A program made the translations under genes and the position numbers. Source: Meconema thalassinum (taxonomy: Eukaryota; Arthropoda; Insecta; Orthoptera; Tettigoniidae). From it: DNA of 64,000 bases. The notes below the pieces were generated by a model, which saw nothing but the letters and a program-made list of their open reading frames with translations, did no database searches and was not told the origin of the DNA. This document shows, in pieces, positions 9,736 through 19,801 of the stretch. The stretch spans positions 155,241,890 to 155,305,889 of the forward strand of contig OX336397.1 of the NCBI GenBank assembly GCA_946902985.2. The letters are read 5' to 3'. Numbering within the stretch: position 1 is the first letter of the stretch; each line of letters begins with the position of its first letter.

Positions 9736-10303
9736 GAGTACCTTTTGAGATATGAAAGGTTTTCGTATTAGACAGAAAGCGATGCGCCAGCCGCTGGAAT
9801 GTGGAATGCATGATTATCTTGCGTGACCCACCCCTTGTTCTCATACAATCATGTGCAATTGATACGAGAGTTGCTTTCCGCACAACTGACAACTCGCATA
9901 ATCCTGAGGCTCGCCGACTGTCTGCTGTACAATTGCGCAACCGGAGCTGACCGGCCAAAAACTGTGGCGTAAACTGTAGAGTCTCGCCTAATACAGTGAG
10001 GGTCCTCCCTATAGAACGGAGCCTCGCAGAGGCCGTGTGGCGGCAAGAGCACTGTGTATTGCAGCGTTTCGAGCAAGGCACTGGCGCAAGCAGCAGCATA
10101 GCGCCCAACTCGTTTAACAAATTTACACTTTTTAACGTATTTAATGATCAGCATTACTAACATGAATTTCAGAGTAGTTGCTGGAAATGCTGTCCTTCAA
10201 TTTCTTAGCACACATTGCACCAACGTAGGAAGTTTTGGTACACTCTCTGTAATTCATCCTCACTGTTTTTTCGTATCAGTGCAGTTATTTCGTTCTCGAG
10301 AGC
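9736..10303. other. Unassigned sequence
   Basis: Overlapping minus-strand open frames of 104 and 131 codons are present. They show no recognisable domain, and their GC-rich, arginine/serine/cysteine-heavy composition suggests chance. I see no repeat family match. Confidence 0.4.
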
Positions 10304-10311
10304 CTCCAGAG

Positions 10312-11209
10312 CAAGGATCATGTAACTATAAGAGATTTGTCACTTTTGGCTATAGATTTTCCGAGAGAGAGCATGCCGGAGGCTATGTACTGCTCCGGCA
10401 AGTCTGGCAACATAAAAAGTAAAAAGCCAAATGAATGTAGCCTTTATTACACGTAATTGAACAGTATGATCTGCGATGAGTTATGTTGATTATTGATGAA
10501 AATAACACAAACATAACAGTGCCTTTCGCTAGGCACTGAAATATACGTCCAGATAGGAAAATAATACATTTTGATATATATCAATGTTGGCAATAGATAT
10601 GTCACGAAGGACACAGTTATGCCGTTCTAGAGCTTAATTCACCTTTAGGCTAATTATAAATGCTCTCCTACTGTACAGAATTGTTGGGATATTCTATAAA
10701 TATAAAGAAAACTGTCCAACTGCACACACTATATTACCATAACCTCACTTTTTGCCTAGCAAAGGAGAATGGGTAAGAAAACAAACAAGAGATGAAATGC
10801 ACACATTTATTCTCTATATATTTTTATTCGAGAGTAGTCCATATTGCCCACTAGTTTTACACATGGTCTACACCAGGAAGATGAAAATTGCCGTATTGTT
10901 CTCACTATCATTATAAATTGTTACATCCCGGTGCTTGGAAATTTTTCCACCCTTGCAGTGGCATGATTGACTCAATTCAATTCAAATAAATAATCAAAAT
11001 ACCGAACAAATCAAAACAACCAACAACACCACGAGGAAAAATCAATCAAAACAGACTATTCCCGCTTCCGCCAGTCGGTTTGATGGGAGCGTTCATGAGT
11101 GCCAACTACGGAACCTTAGTGCTAAAATTAATTCTTCATTGATTGGCAGAACATCCAGAGCAGAGCTTTACTGCGACCCACGCGCTCCCTATGAACTGTC
11201 AGCCCCCTG
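10312..11209 (+). mobile_element. Repeat R copy 2 (898 bp)
   Basis: The ends CAAGGATCATGTAA and CAGCCCCCTG are flanked by the perfect 8-bp duplication ctccagag (10304-10311 and 11210-11217). This copy is uninterrupted and gives the element's length. Compared with copy 3 it lacks a short stretch after the tttttgcctagc block. Confidence 0.9.
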
Positions 11210-11217
11210 CTCCAGAG

Positions 11218-11805
11218 TACGCGGCTTGTTTCTGGATACCTTTTGTTTGAGTCGGGCGAGGGGGCGGGGAGGGGAGGGGAGTGGGAGGGGAAGGGGGAGG
11301 GGGGGGGGGGGCAAGTAAAAATTGAACGGAGCTGAAATTTACGAAGAAATTTTTGGAAATTTCTTCAGAAGATAAGTTTCCACTACAATAATTCGATGTT
11401 TTGTTCCATACCTAACCATTTTCACGGGATACGAGGTAGTCTACAGTACTTCACAGCAAGTCTTGATTATCACAACTAAGGTATATTGGTAACTGCGTAT
11501 GTAATAAATGCTATGACAGCATCAGGGCATCGCGACCCACTGTTGTAACCGGTACATGTTATAAATGTGGCGGTGAGTCAATGCGACCTGACCTCCGCAC
11601 GGCCACTGCGAGGCTCCGTTCCATAGGGAGTACGAGTCTGAAAGTCTGCTGCCTGAGCAATTTTTAGAATACGAAGAAAAGAGTAAGTCTAGGCACTAAA
11701 GTGAGCCCATCGCCTCGTAAACAAGTTTCTTGGCGGCTGATAACAGATGACCCTTAGCGGTCTGCCTCACATCACTACTCAATGTCAGCGATTTAATGTT
11801 GCTTC
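11218..11805. other. Unassigned sequence with a G-rich tract
   Basis: From 11253 to 11311 the plus strand is almost pure G and A with many G runs of 3-12. The rest has no visible family match or coding frame. Confidence 0.5.
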
Positions 11806-11817
11806 ATTTGAGAGGCT

Positions 11818-12175
11818 AGAACTTGCCACGGTGGGTGAGTGGTTATCGTGTCTGACTACTAATCCCAAGTTTGCAGGTTCGCTCCTGAACGTGTTAAGTG
11901 AATTTTGAAAGGCGGCAAAAATCACGACACGCATGCCATACGTTGTTGGCATGTTAGAGAACCCATTTGAATTCAGTAGGCCGTGTTCATAATGGTAAAA
12001 TTAATGTCGGGATTTTCCGCCAACACAAAGTTGCGCATTTCTCTACTAGAAAGCGCTATAGATTTCTAACCTCCTTGACTTTCATACTGCTTCAAGGAAC
12101 AACAAAATTCGACATGTAAGCTGCCCTCTGGGTATCAAATAATAAAGCTTGCACCTGGCACCCGAGGCCATACGA

Positions 12176-12209
<34 letters not shown>

Positions 12210-12218
12210 AATAATATT
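11818..12218 (+). mobile_element. SINE-B, full length
   Basis: The tRNA-like head is gccacggtgggtgagtgg with B-box-like ggttcgctcc. The 3' end is a long (ATT)n tail at 12177-12207. A perfect 12-bp duplication, atttgagaggct, flanks it (11806-11817 and 12219-12230). It was inserted into a SINE-H-like sequence that continues at 12231. Confidence 0.9.
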
Positions 12219-12230
12219 ATTTGAGAGGCT

Positions 12231-12440
12231 TGGACATCGTGTGTCTATTTGTAATTCAGGTGAGGATTGGGAAGGAGGCACCCGTGGCCTTAAGTTAGGC
12301 ACCATCCCGGTATTTGTCTGGAATGGAAGTGGGGAACATCGGAAAACTACTTCCAGGATAACCGAGGCGGGAATCGAACCCACTTCTTCCCTGTTTTGCC
12401 TCATGGGGCTGAGTTTAACCCGTTCCAGCCCTTAGACTAG
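12231..12440 (-). repeat. SINE-H remnant
   Basis: On the minus strand a B-box-like gggttcgattcccgcctcgg is followed by a body containing ggaagtagttttccgatg, then gccacgggtgcctcc. Other copies or pieces are at 7835, 22612, 35996, 37340-37810 and 44222. Confidence 0.55.
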
Positions 12441-12563
12441 AATTACATTTCTTGGCTGGGGTTACAGCCCAGGTTATAAGGGCTAGGGACATATTGGTCA
12501 TCAGCCCCATGTAGTTGGTTGTCTGCTGAACTTTTCTGATAACCTGTATTCATGTGATGACTA

Positions 12564-12775
12564 GTAGTGTGTGTAGTTTCATTAGGGGCAGGGATGAGTA
12601 AGGTGCTCCAGGACTTGAAGTAAGGTACTATCCCAGCATCGGGCTGTAGTAGTGTGTGTAGCTGTATTAGGGACAGGGATGAGGTAGGTGCCCCGGGACT
12701 TGAAGTAAGGTACTATCCCAGCATTAGCCTGTATTAGTGTAACTGGACTAGGGACAGCGGTGAGGAAGGTACGCA
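12564..12775. repeat. 2.5-copy tandem repeat, ~82-bp unit
   Basis: The block starting tagtagtgtgtgtag and ending aaggtactatcccagcat is repeated with a period of about 82 bp (starts near 12564, 12645 and 12727), with about 10% divergence. The unit resembles part of SINE-H, so this is a local duplication of a SINE fragment. Confidence 0.6.
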
Positions 12776-12780
12776 TATAG

Positions 12781-13661
12781 TCTTCTTCTTCTGCTTTTAC
12801 GGCCTCATTGGACCACTTCAGCCAATCATTTCTTGGTCCTCTTCTTCAGTAAGTTTCCTTTCAGAGTCGCCCAGTAGCTTTTCAATTCGCTCTGATCTTC
12901 TCAGGCGTTCCTCATCTGTAAATACCCTTTTTACTGTATTACGTTTGTCTATTTTAGCCTGAAATCTTATTTTTATATCTCTCAGTATTTTTTGTTGTTG
13001 TTGTTGTTTTGTTTTGCAAGTCATCCAAGGTTATTTCTAATTCTTTCATATCTTCTCTAATTTCCTTAATCCATCCTACTTGTTGTTTCATATTCCAAAG
13101 TTTCACTACAATTTTTCTAGATAACCTGGTTTTTGGTGCCCTCATGATGTGACCAAAAAAAAGAAAGCCGTTTCTTCCGAATAGTATCAGTGATGGGCTC
13201 CAGTTCTCTGTATACCACTTCATTTGGTACTATCCGCCACTGTCCATCTTTCTGATATTTTTTATTTATGCATGTTCTAGCTATTCTTCTTTCTACTTTT
13301 GAAATTTTGTCGATTCTGTTTTTCTGAGTAACTTTAAAAAGAGTTTCACTTCCATATGCCTGGTTGAACCACCGTCTTGTAATGTTTTAATTTTGTTGCG
13401 ATTGATAGACATGTTCTTTTATATGTAGACCATGTTAATTTTAGGGCTTTTATCATTTTATTAGTTCTTTCTTGCCATGCAGGTTTCTCATCCAAGTTGT
13501 AAGTTATAATTTCTCCTAAGTATTTAAATTGCTTCACTATTTTAACTTTCTTGTTATTTACTGTTATGTGGTTGATTACAAGTGGATTTGCTACCACTAT
13601 CTCTGTTTTTTCAAATGATATCTGAAGTCCAATTTTTTGGGCTATATTTTGTAGGCTTATT
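12781..13661 (-). pseudogene. LINE-B, C-terminal reverse-transcriptase region, broken
   Basis: The minus strand contains VKQFKYLGEIITYNLDEKPA, ERTNKMIKALKLTWSTYK, then after breaks FFGHIMRAPKTRLSRKI and a final SERIEKLL-containing tail. The KYLGE block, the YNK/YKR-x-CLS-AT-L-HY pattern and FGH-R-P-TRL are shared with the copies at 21340, 31629 and 47996. Several stops and frameshifts are present. The 3' end carries an A/G-rich (aagaag) tail at 12781-12790. A SINE-G is inserted immediately upstream, at 13678. Confidence 0.8.
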
Positions 13662-13677
13662 ATTATTTAGTCATAAT

Positions 13678-13895
13678 GAAAATCCACAGCCTGATTCCAG
13701 TCTCCGACCGGGTCAGGAAGGGAATGATGAGTGTTGCTGGAATGAAATTTTGACAGGGAAAACCGGAGTGCCCGGAGAAAAACCTGTCTGCCTCCGTTTT
13801 GTCCAGCACAGATCTCACATGGAGTGACCGGGATTTGAACCACGGACCCAGCGGTGAGAGGCCGGCGAGCTGCCGCCTAAGCCACGGAGGCTACA
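13678..13895 (-). mobile_element. SINE-G
   Basis: On the minus strand it starts gcctccgtggcttaggcggc (A-box-like) with B-box-like ggttcaaatcc. The anticodon loop-like cctctcac would give CTC (Glu-type). A perfect 16-bp duplication, attatttagtcataat, flanks it (13662-13677 and 13896-13911). A second, longer copy is at 55914-56228. Confidence 0.9.
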
Positions 13896-14040
13896 ATTAT
13901 TTAGTCATAATAATGGAATTTATTTAAATTTGCTTTAATATGGACATGCTTAATTAATTAATGATTGTACCACACTTTATTATGCAAAAGTTTCAAATAA
14001 TATCATGTCTAATATATCATTTATATAAAAGATACAGTGA

Positions 14041-14381
14041 CTCTGAGAGACTAGACTTTATATCATTTCAAATGATGCATGCTACAAATGCTACACATGT
14101 TAGAAAGGCTCAGGAGGGCTTGTCGCTTCACTCGAAGCCCCAGGACTCTTTCAACAGATTCCATTACCCGTTAACTTAGGCTTCCCACGCGGTGAACGGA
14201 GAGCGTGAGGTGCACTCTGCTGCATGACGTCACGCACTCGCCGTCTCCGTATCGCATAACGCCAGACCCCAGGAGTAAACTCACACTCTGTGCATATGCA
14301 CTGAACAACATGATGACGTCATACACGCCGTAACCGTAACGCATAACGATGAAGTCGACAAGATCATTTGAAATGATAAAA
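14041..14381 (+). mobile_element. Repeat T copy 1 (MITE-like)
   Basis: One end reads agactagactttatatcatt and the other ends atcatttgaaatgataaaa, giving imperfect inverted termini (tatcatttyaaatg). It contains cgaagtcgacaagatcattt and cataacgccagaccccag blocks shared with 36352-36632 and 59839-60600. Two TGACGTCA octamers (14225, 14314) lie inside. No coding capacity is visible. Confidence 0.6.
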
Positions 14382-14630
14382 ATTGAATTGAATTAATATT
14401 AAGTTACATATTCTAAAATTTTCTGATGTAATATTACATATTTCACCCATTATTACATAAATATGTGCATGTTTTGCGTGTTGATATTACACAGAAATTA
14501 GCAATTATGATACTTGTTAATATCAACGAGGACATTGAAATAAAAGCGAGCAGCCGAAAAGAAGAATCCTACCCCACTGACGAGGTGGTCAACTCAAACG
14601 TGTCCATTTACACATCTACGTATCTTAACC

Positions 14631-15531
14631 GGCGGCTTCAGTGGCGTAGTTGGTAGCATGCTGAGCTTCTATGCCCAAGGTCGCGGGTTCAAACCCGGCC
14701 GACGTCGTCGGATTTTTTTAAGAGCTTTAAAAATCCCTCAGTATACCTTCCTTCGGAGGGGAAGTAAAGCCAGCGGTCCCATTTAGAAGAAATTTTCACT
14801 AATTACACTTGTGTGAAGCTAAATTATTGGTTAGATTTGAATAACACTCTTAGGTTCCAACGTTCGTAGCCAGGAGTCAACTGCGGTGGCATCTAGTAAC
14901 CAAGTTCAGAACTAGTTGTCGTTGACGGTGACGTTTGGTAGCAACGTAGGAACTACTTGAAAATTGAATGTCTGCAGTCCTTACTTGTATTTAGCTTCCC
15001 ACGGTGGGTGAGTGGATAGCGTGTCGGTCTACTAAACCCAAGATTGCTGGTTCGCTCCTGGCCGTGGTAGGGGATTTTTTTGAAAGGCAGCAAAAATACG
15101 ACACGCATGTCATACGATGTTGGCATGTCAAAGAACCCATTTGAAATCAGTAGGCCGTGTTCATAATGGCAAAATTAATCCCGGGAGTTTCCGCCAACAC
15201 TAAGTTTCTCACTTCTCTACTAGAAAGCGCTATAGTGTTCAAGGAGCTTAGATATCCAACCTCCTTGACTTTCATAGCGTTTCAAGGAACAACGAAATTC
15301 GACATGCAAGCTACCCTCTGGGTGTCAAATAACAAAGCTTGCACCCGGCACCGAGGCCAAACGATATTATTATTATATTATTAGATTATATTATTTACTT
15401 GAATTAAAAACAGATAACACACACTAATACAGTCATTACAATTAACACCGGTTATCAGACAGATTCTACACACACCCAATGTACACGGGATTACGCAGCC
15501 CCTAAACTGAGGAACCAACCAACCAACGAAC
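14631..15531 (+). mobile_element. SINE-A, full length, interrupted by SINE-B
   Basis: It runs from the tRNA-like head (ggcggcttcagtggcgtagt) to the aaccaaccaacg tail and is flanked by a perfect 12-bp duplication, cgtatcttaacc (14619-14630 and 15532-15543). A SINE-B occupies 14992-15394. Without it the SINE-A is about 490 bp. This is one of the best copies for defining the family limits. Confidence 0.9.
14992..15394 (+). mobile_element. SINE-B nested in SINE-A
   Basis: It has the head tcccacggtgggtgagtgg, a B-box-like ggttcgctcc and an interrupted (ATT)n tail. It is flanked by ttacttgtatt (14981-14991) and ttacttgaatt (15395-15405), an 11-bp duplication with one mismatch. The insertion point is the same SINE-A region in which other copies read ttacttgaatt. 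Confidence 0.9.
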
Positions 15532-15543
15532 CGTATCTTAACC

Positions 15544-16060
15544 CTCAAATTAATAAACCAATAAACATTTAAAAACAATTGAGTTTTGACAATCTTTTTG
15601 GCTTTTGGGGAACTGTTTGATTATCTGAATGGGGAAGGGGATGTTATTCAAAAAAAGGGGGGGGGGAGAACGGTATAGAATGTTTTAAAAGAATGTATTA
15701 TGGACACACTAACATCGCTCCTGCCAGTAGTGTGCTGCAAGAGAGATGTCGTCACAGCTGACACTGAACTCTGAGCCCGCGAGGAAAAATACCTGCTTAC
15801 AAAAATGTATGTTGTAACTGCTGCTATACAGGTTGATGATGGAAGACGGCCTTCGTCTTGAAACTGCTTCTTATGACAAGTTAGTTGCATTTCCTCGGCG
15901 CGGCGCACAGGAATTACATGGTAGCTTAAGCTTCAGGTTCCCAATCCCAAATCACCCCCAGAATTAACTTCTTCCAAATTTATATTTTGATATAGTTGTT
16001 TGTAAATATTGCACAACCTACAGTCAAATATCTACTACGTGGATAACAGCAATAATAATG
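15544..16060. other. Unassigned sequence
   Basis: It contains a G run (15656-15666) and a short minus-strand frame of 86 codons with no recognisable domain. I see no repeat match. Confidence 0.45.
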
Positions 16061-16061
16061 C

Positions 16062-16660
16062 AGGAACATCACGTTGCTACGTTGAGGAACTTGGTCGGAG
16101 TTTAGAAGGTTGTGGGATGATTTAATACGATCAGCTGTTGGGTAATGCTGGGACATCATATTGCTGCGTTGAAGAACACGGATGGAGTTTAGAAGGCTAT
16201 GGGATGTTTTAATTCGATCAGCTGTTGGGTAATGCTGGGACATCATTTTGCTGCGTTGAAGAACTTGGACTGAGTTTAGAAGGCTGTGCGATGTTTTAAT
16301 ACCATCAGCTGTTGGGTAATGGTGAGACATCATATTGCTACGTTGAAGAACTTGAACTTAGTTTAGAAGGCTGTGCGATGTTTTAATACGATCAGCTGCT
16401 GTGTAATGCTGAGACATCATATTGCTACTTTGAAGAACTTGAACTGAGTTTAGAAGGCTGTGGGATGATTTAATACGATCAGCTGTTGGGTAGTGCTGGG
16501 ACATAGCCTAATATTGCTGCGTTGAAGAACTTGGACTGAGTTTAGAAGGCTGTGCGATGTGTTAATACGATCAGCTGTTGGGTAATGCTGGGGACATCAT
16601 ACTACTGCGTTGAATAAGTTGGACTGAGTTTAAAAGGCTGTGCGATGTTTTAAGTTGAGT
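16062..16660. repeat. 87-bp minisatellite, about 7 copies
   Basis: The phrase ttgctacgttgaagaacttg recurs near 16074, 16161, 16248, 16335, 16422, 16512 and 16601, giving a period of 87 bp (90 and 89 in the last two units). Each unit includes gatcagctgttgggtaatgc. As 87 is 29 codons, the minus strand stays open through three units, encoding a repeated peptide that contains QHYPTADRIK. The fourth unit has a stop. Confidence 0.85.
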
Positions 16661-16978
16661 TAAAAGCTAAAATACTACGATTTTTGGGTAATGCCACTGT
16701 TACAGCAAATGAGCGAAAGTACTCAATGAAATCCACACGACACGAATCATACTAGGTCGCGTGTGATCCTGTGTGTTCCCCCAACTTCTCTTTATTAATT
16801 TGAACATAGAATCGAACAAACTATTGTTGAAGGGTACGTGGAGTAAATGAAGGCAAGTTGTAGCACATATCGCCGTTACAAGGGAAAACGACGCAAACTG
16901 AAAGATCACGAGTGGAGTTTCTTACGAAGCGCGTGAAGTGGATGGGACCAGGTGTCTAATCAATGCTAACCGCAGCTT
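16661..16978. other. Unassigned sequence
   Basis: I see no coding frame or repeat match. Confidence 0.4.
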
Positions 16979-16991
16979 ACTCACCTTGAGT

Positions 16992-17230
16992 GTCCGGCTC
17001 CGTGGCTAAATGGTTAGTGCACTAGGCTTTGGTCCAAAGTGCCCCGGGTTCGATTCCCGGCCGAGCCATCAGGGATTTTAATCCCCTGGGGTTAATTCCC
17101 GTGGCTCAGGGACTGGGTGTACATGCCGTCTTCATCATCACTTCATCCTCATTACGACGCGCAGGTCGCCGAAAGGCGTCAACTAGAAAGACCTGCACTC
17201 GGTCTCTCCGTAGGCCACACGATCATCATC
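16992..17230 (+). mobile_element. SINE-E
   Basis: The head, tccggctccgtggctaaatgg with B-box ggttcgattcc, forms an almost complete tRNA-like sequence (ggctccg pairing with cgagcc). The body contains gacgcgcaggtcgcc and the tail is ATC-rich (gatcatcatc). A perfect 13-bp duplication, actcaccttgagt, flanks it (16979-16991 and 17231-17243). I read it as a SINE rather than a tRNA gene because of the attached body, tail and duplication. Confidence 0.9.
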
Positions 17231-17314
17231 ACTCACCTTGAGTACTGCGCTACAAGGGGCAGCAGTCCACGGGAATAGCTTTCAGTCGGTCAACAAAACT
17301 TCTCTTTATTGATT

Positions 17315-17860
17315 TGAGACTGGTGGCGTGGCTCAGTGGTTACGTTCTCGCCTGCTCTGCCCGAGGTTGCAGGATCGAATCCTAGCGCAGTCAGTTGGCA
17401 TTTGAAGGTGTGCAAATTCGAGGGAGCCGTGTCAGTAGATTTACAAAGTCAACCCCTGGCACTACACAGCCCATGACGGGCTAAGGCCGACCAAGCGACC
17501 GCTGCCCAGCCATTTGGCCTGCAGATATTGGGGTGACGCGTGATCAGCGCGTCGGGTCCCCTCGGCCGTTAATCTTGGTATTCGTGATCGGGGCGCTGTC
17601 AGACAGCTACTCAATTGTCCTCACGAGGCTGAGTGCACCCCGTTCCAACCCTCACGTCAGTTTTAAAATCCCTGACGGAGCCGGGGATCGAACCCGGGGC
17701 CTCCGGGTGAGAGGCAGGCGCGCTACCCCAACACCACGGGGCCGGCTCAGTAGATTTACTGGCACGTTAAAGATCCTCCTCGGGGCAAAATTCTGGCACC
17801 TCGGCGTCTCTAAAAGCCACAGTAGTTAAAAGGGATGTAAAATCAGTAACATTATTAACA
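17315..17860 (+). mobile_element. SINE-C, interrupted by SINE-D
   Basis: The head reads ggcgtggctcagtggttacg with B-box-like ggatcgaatcc. The 3' end reads gtaaaatcagtaacattatt. It is flanked by tattgatt (17307-17314 and 17861-17868). The body is split by a SINE-D at 17445-17746. Confidence 0.85.
17445..17746 (-). mobile_element. SINE-D nested in SINE-C
   Basis: On the minus strand it starts gccggccccgtggtgttggg, with B-box ggttcgatccc and an anticodon-loop-like ctctcac. It ends ggggttgactttg. A perfect 13-bp duplication, tcagtagatttac, flanks it (17432-17444 and 17747-17759). It is nearly identical to the copy at 54790-55104, which suggests recent activity. Confidence 0.92.
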
Positions 17861-17910
17861 TATTGATTGGAACACAGGTGTTGACCGACTGAAAGTTACA
17901 ATATCAACTG

Positions 17911-18482
17911 TTAATAACCAGTGATGGGCGAAGCAAAGAGGATATAAAAAGTAGATTAGCACAGGCATGGAAAGCATTTCTACAGAAAAGGAATCTATTG
18001 ATATCGAATATAGATTTAGGTATAGGAAGTCATTTTCGAAAGCCTTTGTCTGGAGCGTGGCGCTCTATGGAAGTGAAACTTGGACTATTGGAGCAGCAGA
18101 AAAGAGGAGAATTGATGCGTTTGAAACGTGGTGTTACAGGAGAATGATGAAGATCAGATGGGTAGATAGGGTTACAAACGAAGAGGTATTAAGACTAGTG
18201 GGAGAGGAGAGATGTTTCTGGCGACTGCTAATGAAGAGGAGAGATAGGTTAGTAGCACACATAGAGTACTAAGACACCCAGGAGTAGCAAGCTTAATTAT
18301 GGAAGGAAGGGTCTAGGACAAGAACTGTAGGGATAGACCAAGGTTAGAATATGTTAAACAGATTGCCTCGGATGTAGGGTGTCGTGGCTATGTAGAGATG
18401 AAACGATTAGTTCAGGACAGGAAGACATGGAGAGCTGCATCAAACCAGTCAAAAGAAAAAAAAGACGGAAAAAACTAAAAAA
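17911..18482 (+). pseudogene. LINE-A, C-terminal part of the reverse-transcriptase ORF
   Basis: The 5'-truncated copy begins at the region equivalent to ITSDGRSKEDIKSRLAQA. It keeps an open frame from 17967 to 18272 with SKAFVWSVALYGSETWTIG, RRIDAFETWCYRRMMKIRWV and EEVLRLVGEERCFWRLLMKR. After a frameshift it continues through the RPRLEYVKQIASDVGCRGY-like part to the catcaaaccagtcaaaag 3' end and an A-rich tail (18450-18480). The palm domain is absent, so it is not functional. Confidence 0.85.
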
Positions 18483-18486
18483 CATG

Positions 18487-18939
18487 TAGCCACTAGCGTG
18501 AGAGGTAGCATGCTGAGCTTCTATGCTCAAGGTCGCAGGTTCAGTATGCCTTCCTTCGGAGGGGAAGTAAAGCCGGCGGTCATATATTTATGGCATGTTA
18601 ATGAGCCTTCCAATAATTACGCCTGTGTGAAGCTGAATTGTATAGGTTAAGAATGTAAACAACGCTCTTATGTTTCTACGTTCGTTGCCAAGAGCCGATT
18701 GCGGTGGCGTCTAGAAGCTAAGTTCTGAACTAGACCTAGTAGTCGTTGACGGTGGCGTTTGGCGGCAAAAGTAGGAACTATTTGAAAAATTCAAAGTTGT
18801 AGTCCTTATTTGAATTAAAAAACAGATACACACACTAATACAGCCATCACAATTAACACCGGTTATCAGACAGATTCTACACACACCCAAAGTACACGGG
18901 GCTACATGATCGCAGTCCCTAAACAGAGGAACCAACCAA
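18487..18939 (+). mobile_element. SINE-A with an internal deletion
   Basis: The head is recognisable (gaggtagcatgctgagcttc). The stretch between the B-box and the agtatgccttccttcgg block is deleted, removing the B-box half. The body and the aaccaaccaat tail are intact. It sits directly behind the A-rich tail of a LINE-A, as expected if the LINE tail served as a target. Confidence 0.8.
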
Positions 18940-18944
18940 TCTAT

Positions 18945-19799
18945 TAATATAAGTTGTAAAACCTCTTTCCAATTGTACAAAAAATATAAGAACACTTTTC
19001 TTACATTTACAACTCTTATATATGCACTAAAATAATGTTCGTTTTTTTCTGTTTTACCTTTGTATAGCGTTTTTGCGCAGCACTATCACGAGGACGTTTT
19101 ACTAACATCAGTTCTCACTTCCAGGCGAATGCCGGATAGGTACCTTTATTACACAGCGGCCGAATTACTTCAAATTTCTCTCCTTAACTATCCTTGGTGG
19201 AAAAGACATTCAAGAAGAGTCGACCCCGTGAAAGAAATACTGTACAGTAAAACATTTTTTTTATTATATTCTCTCCGGATAATCCGGATATCCGGATTAA
19301 TGAGGGCCGGATAAACGAGGTTATTGTTTATATTATGTTTCCCACCAACATACATAGCCTTGCCCTCGCACAGCTCGGAGGGAGCATACATCGCCGGGTG
19401 TCAAAATTTTAGTTGGTTTTTCTTTTTACATTTAAATGAAAGACAATACCTTTCTCAATATATCTGTTAAGTTTTACAACTAAATTCAGCGTTTTGGCAG
19501 AGATATAGCGTATTACTTGAGACCATGCGCTTATCTGTCAATGGAGTGTTTAATATTCAAAACTGTTTTCCCGAAAGGTTTTTTTTTTGTATTAATAACA
19601 CAGTATCTCGTGAACTATGTGATTAAACTGGATGAAACTCGGCAGATACATTCCAAACTAGGATCCCTAGAGGATGAACCTCATTCATGAATTTATCTTA
19701 AAAAAATAATTGAGAAAATTGGAAAATTAAACAAAAGACTGTTCATTTTTTGAAACACAAATTTAATATTTAAAAAAATACTACACAGTTCAAAAACAT
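18945..19799. other. Unassigned AT-rich sequence
   Basis: I see no repeat family match. Around 19272-19316 there is a run of similar ccggat motifs. Short open frames here have no recognisable domain. Confidence 0.4.
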
Positions 19800-19801
19800 T
19801 A

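Noticed and set aside
16992..17065. A genuine tRNA gene
   Set aside because: The tRNA-like sequence continues into a SINE body with an ATC-rich tail and is flanked by a 13-bp target duplication. The heads of SINE-A, -C, -D, -F and -G are rejected as tRNA genes for the same reason.
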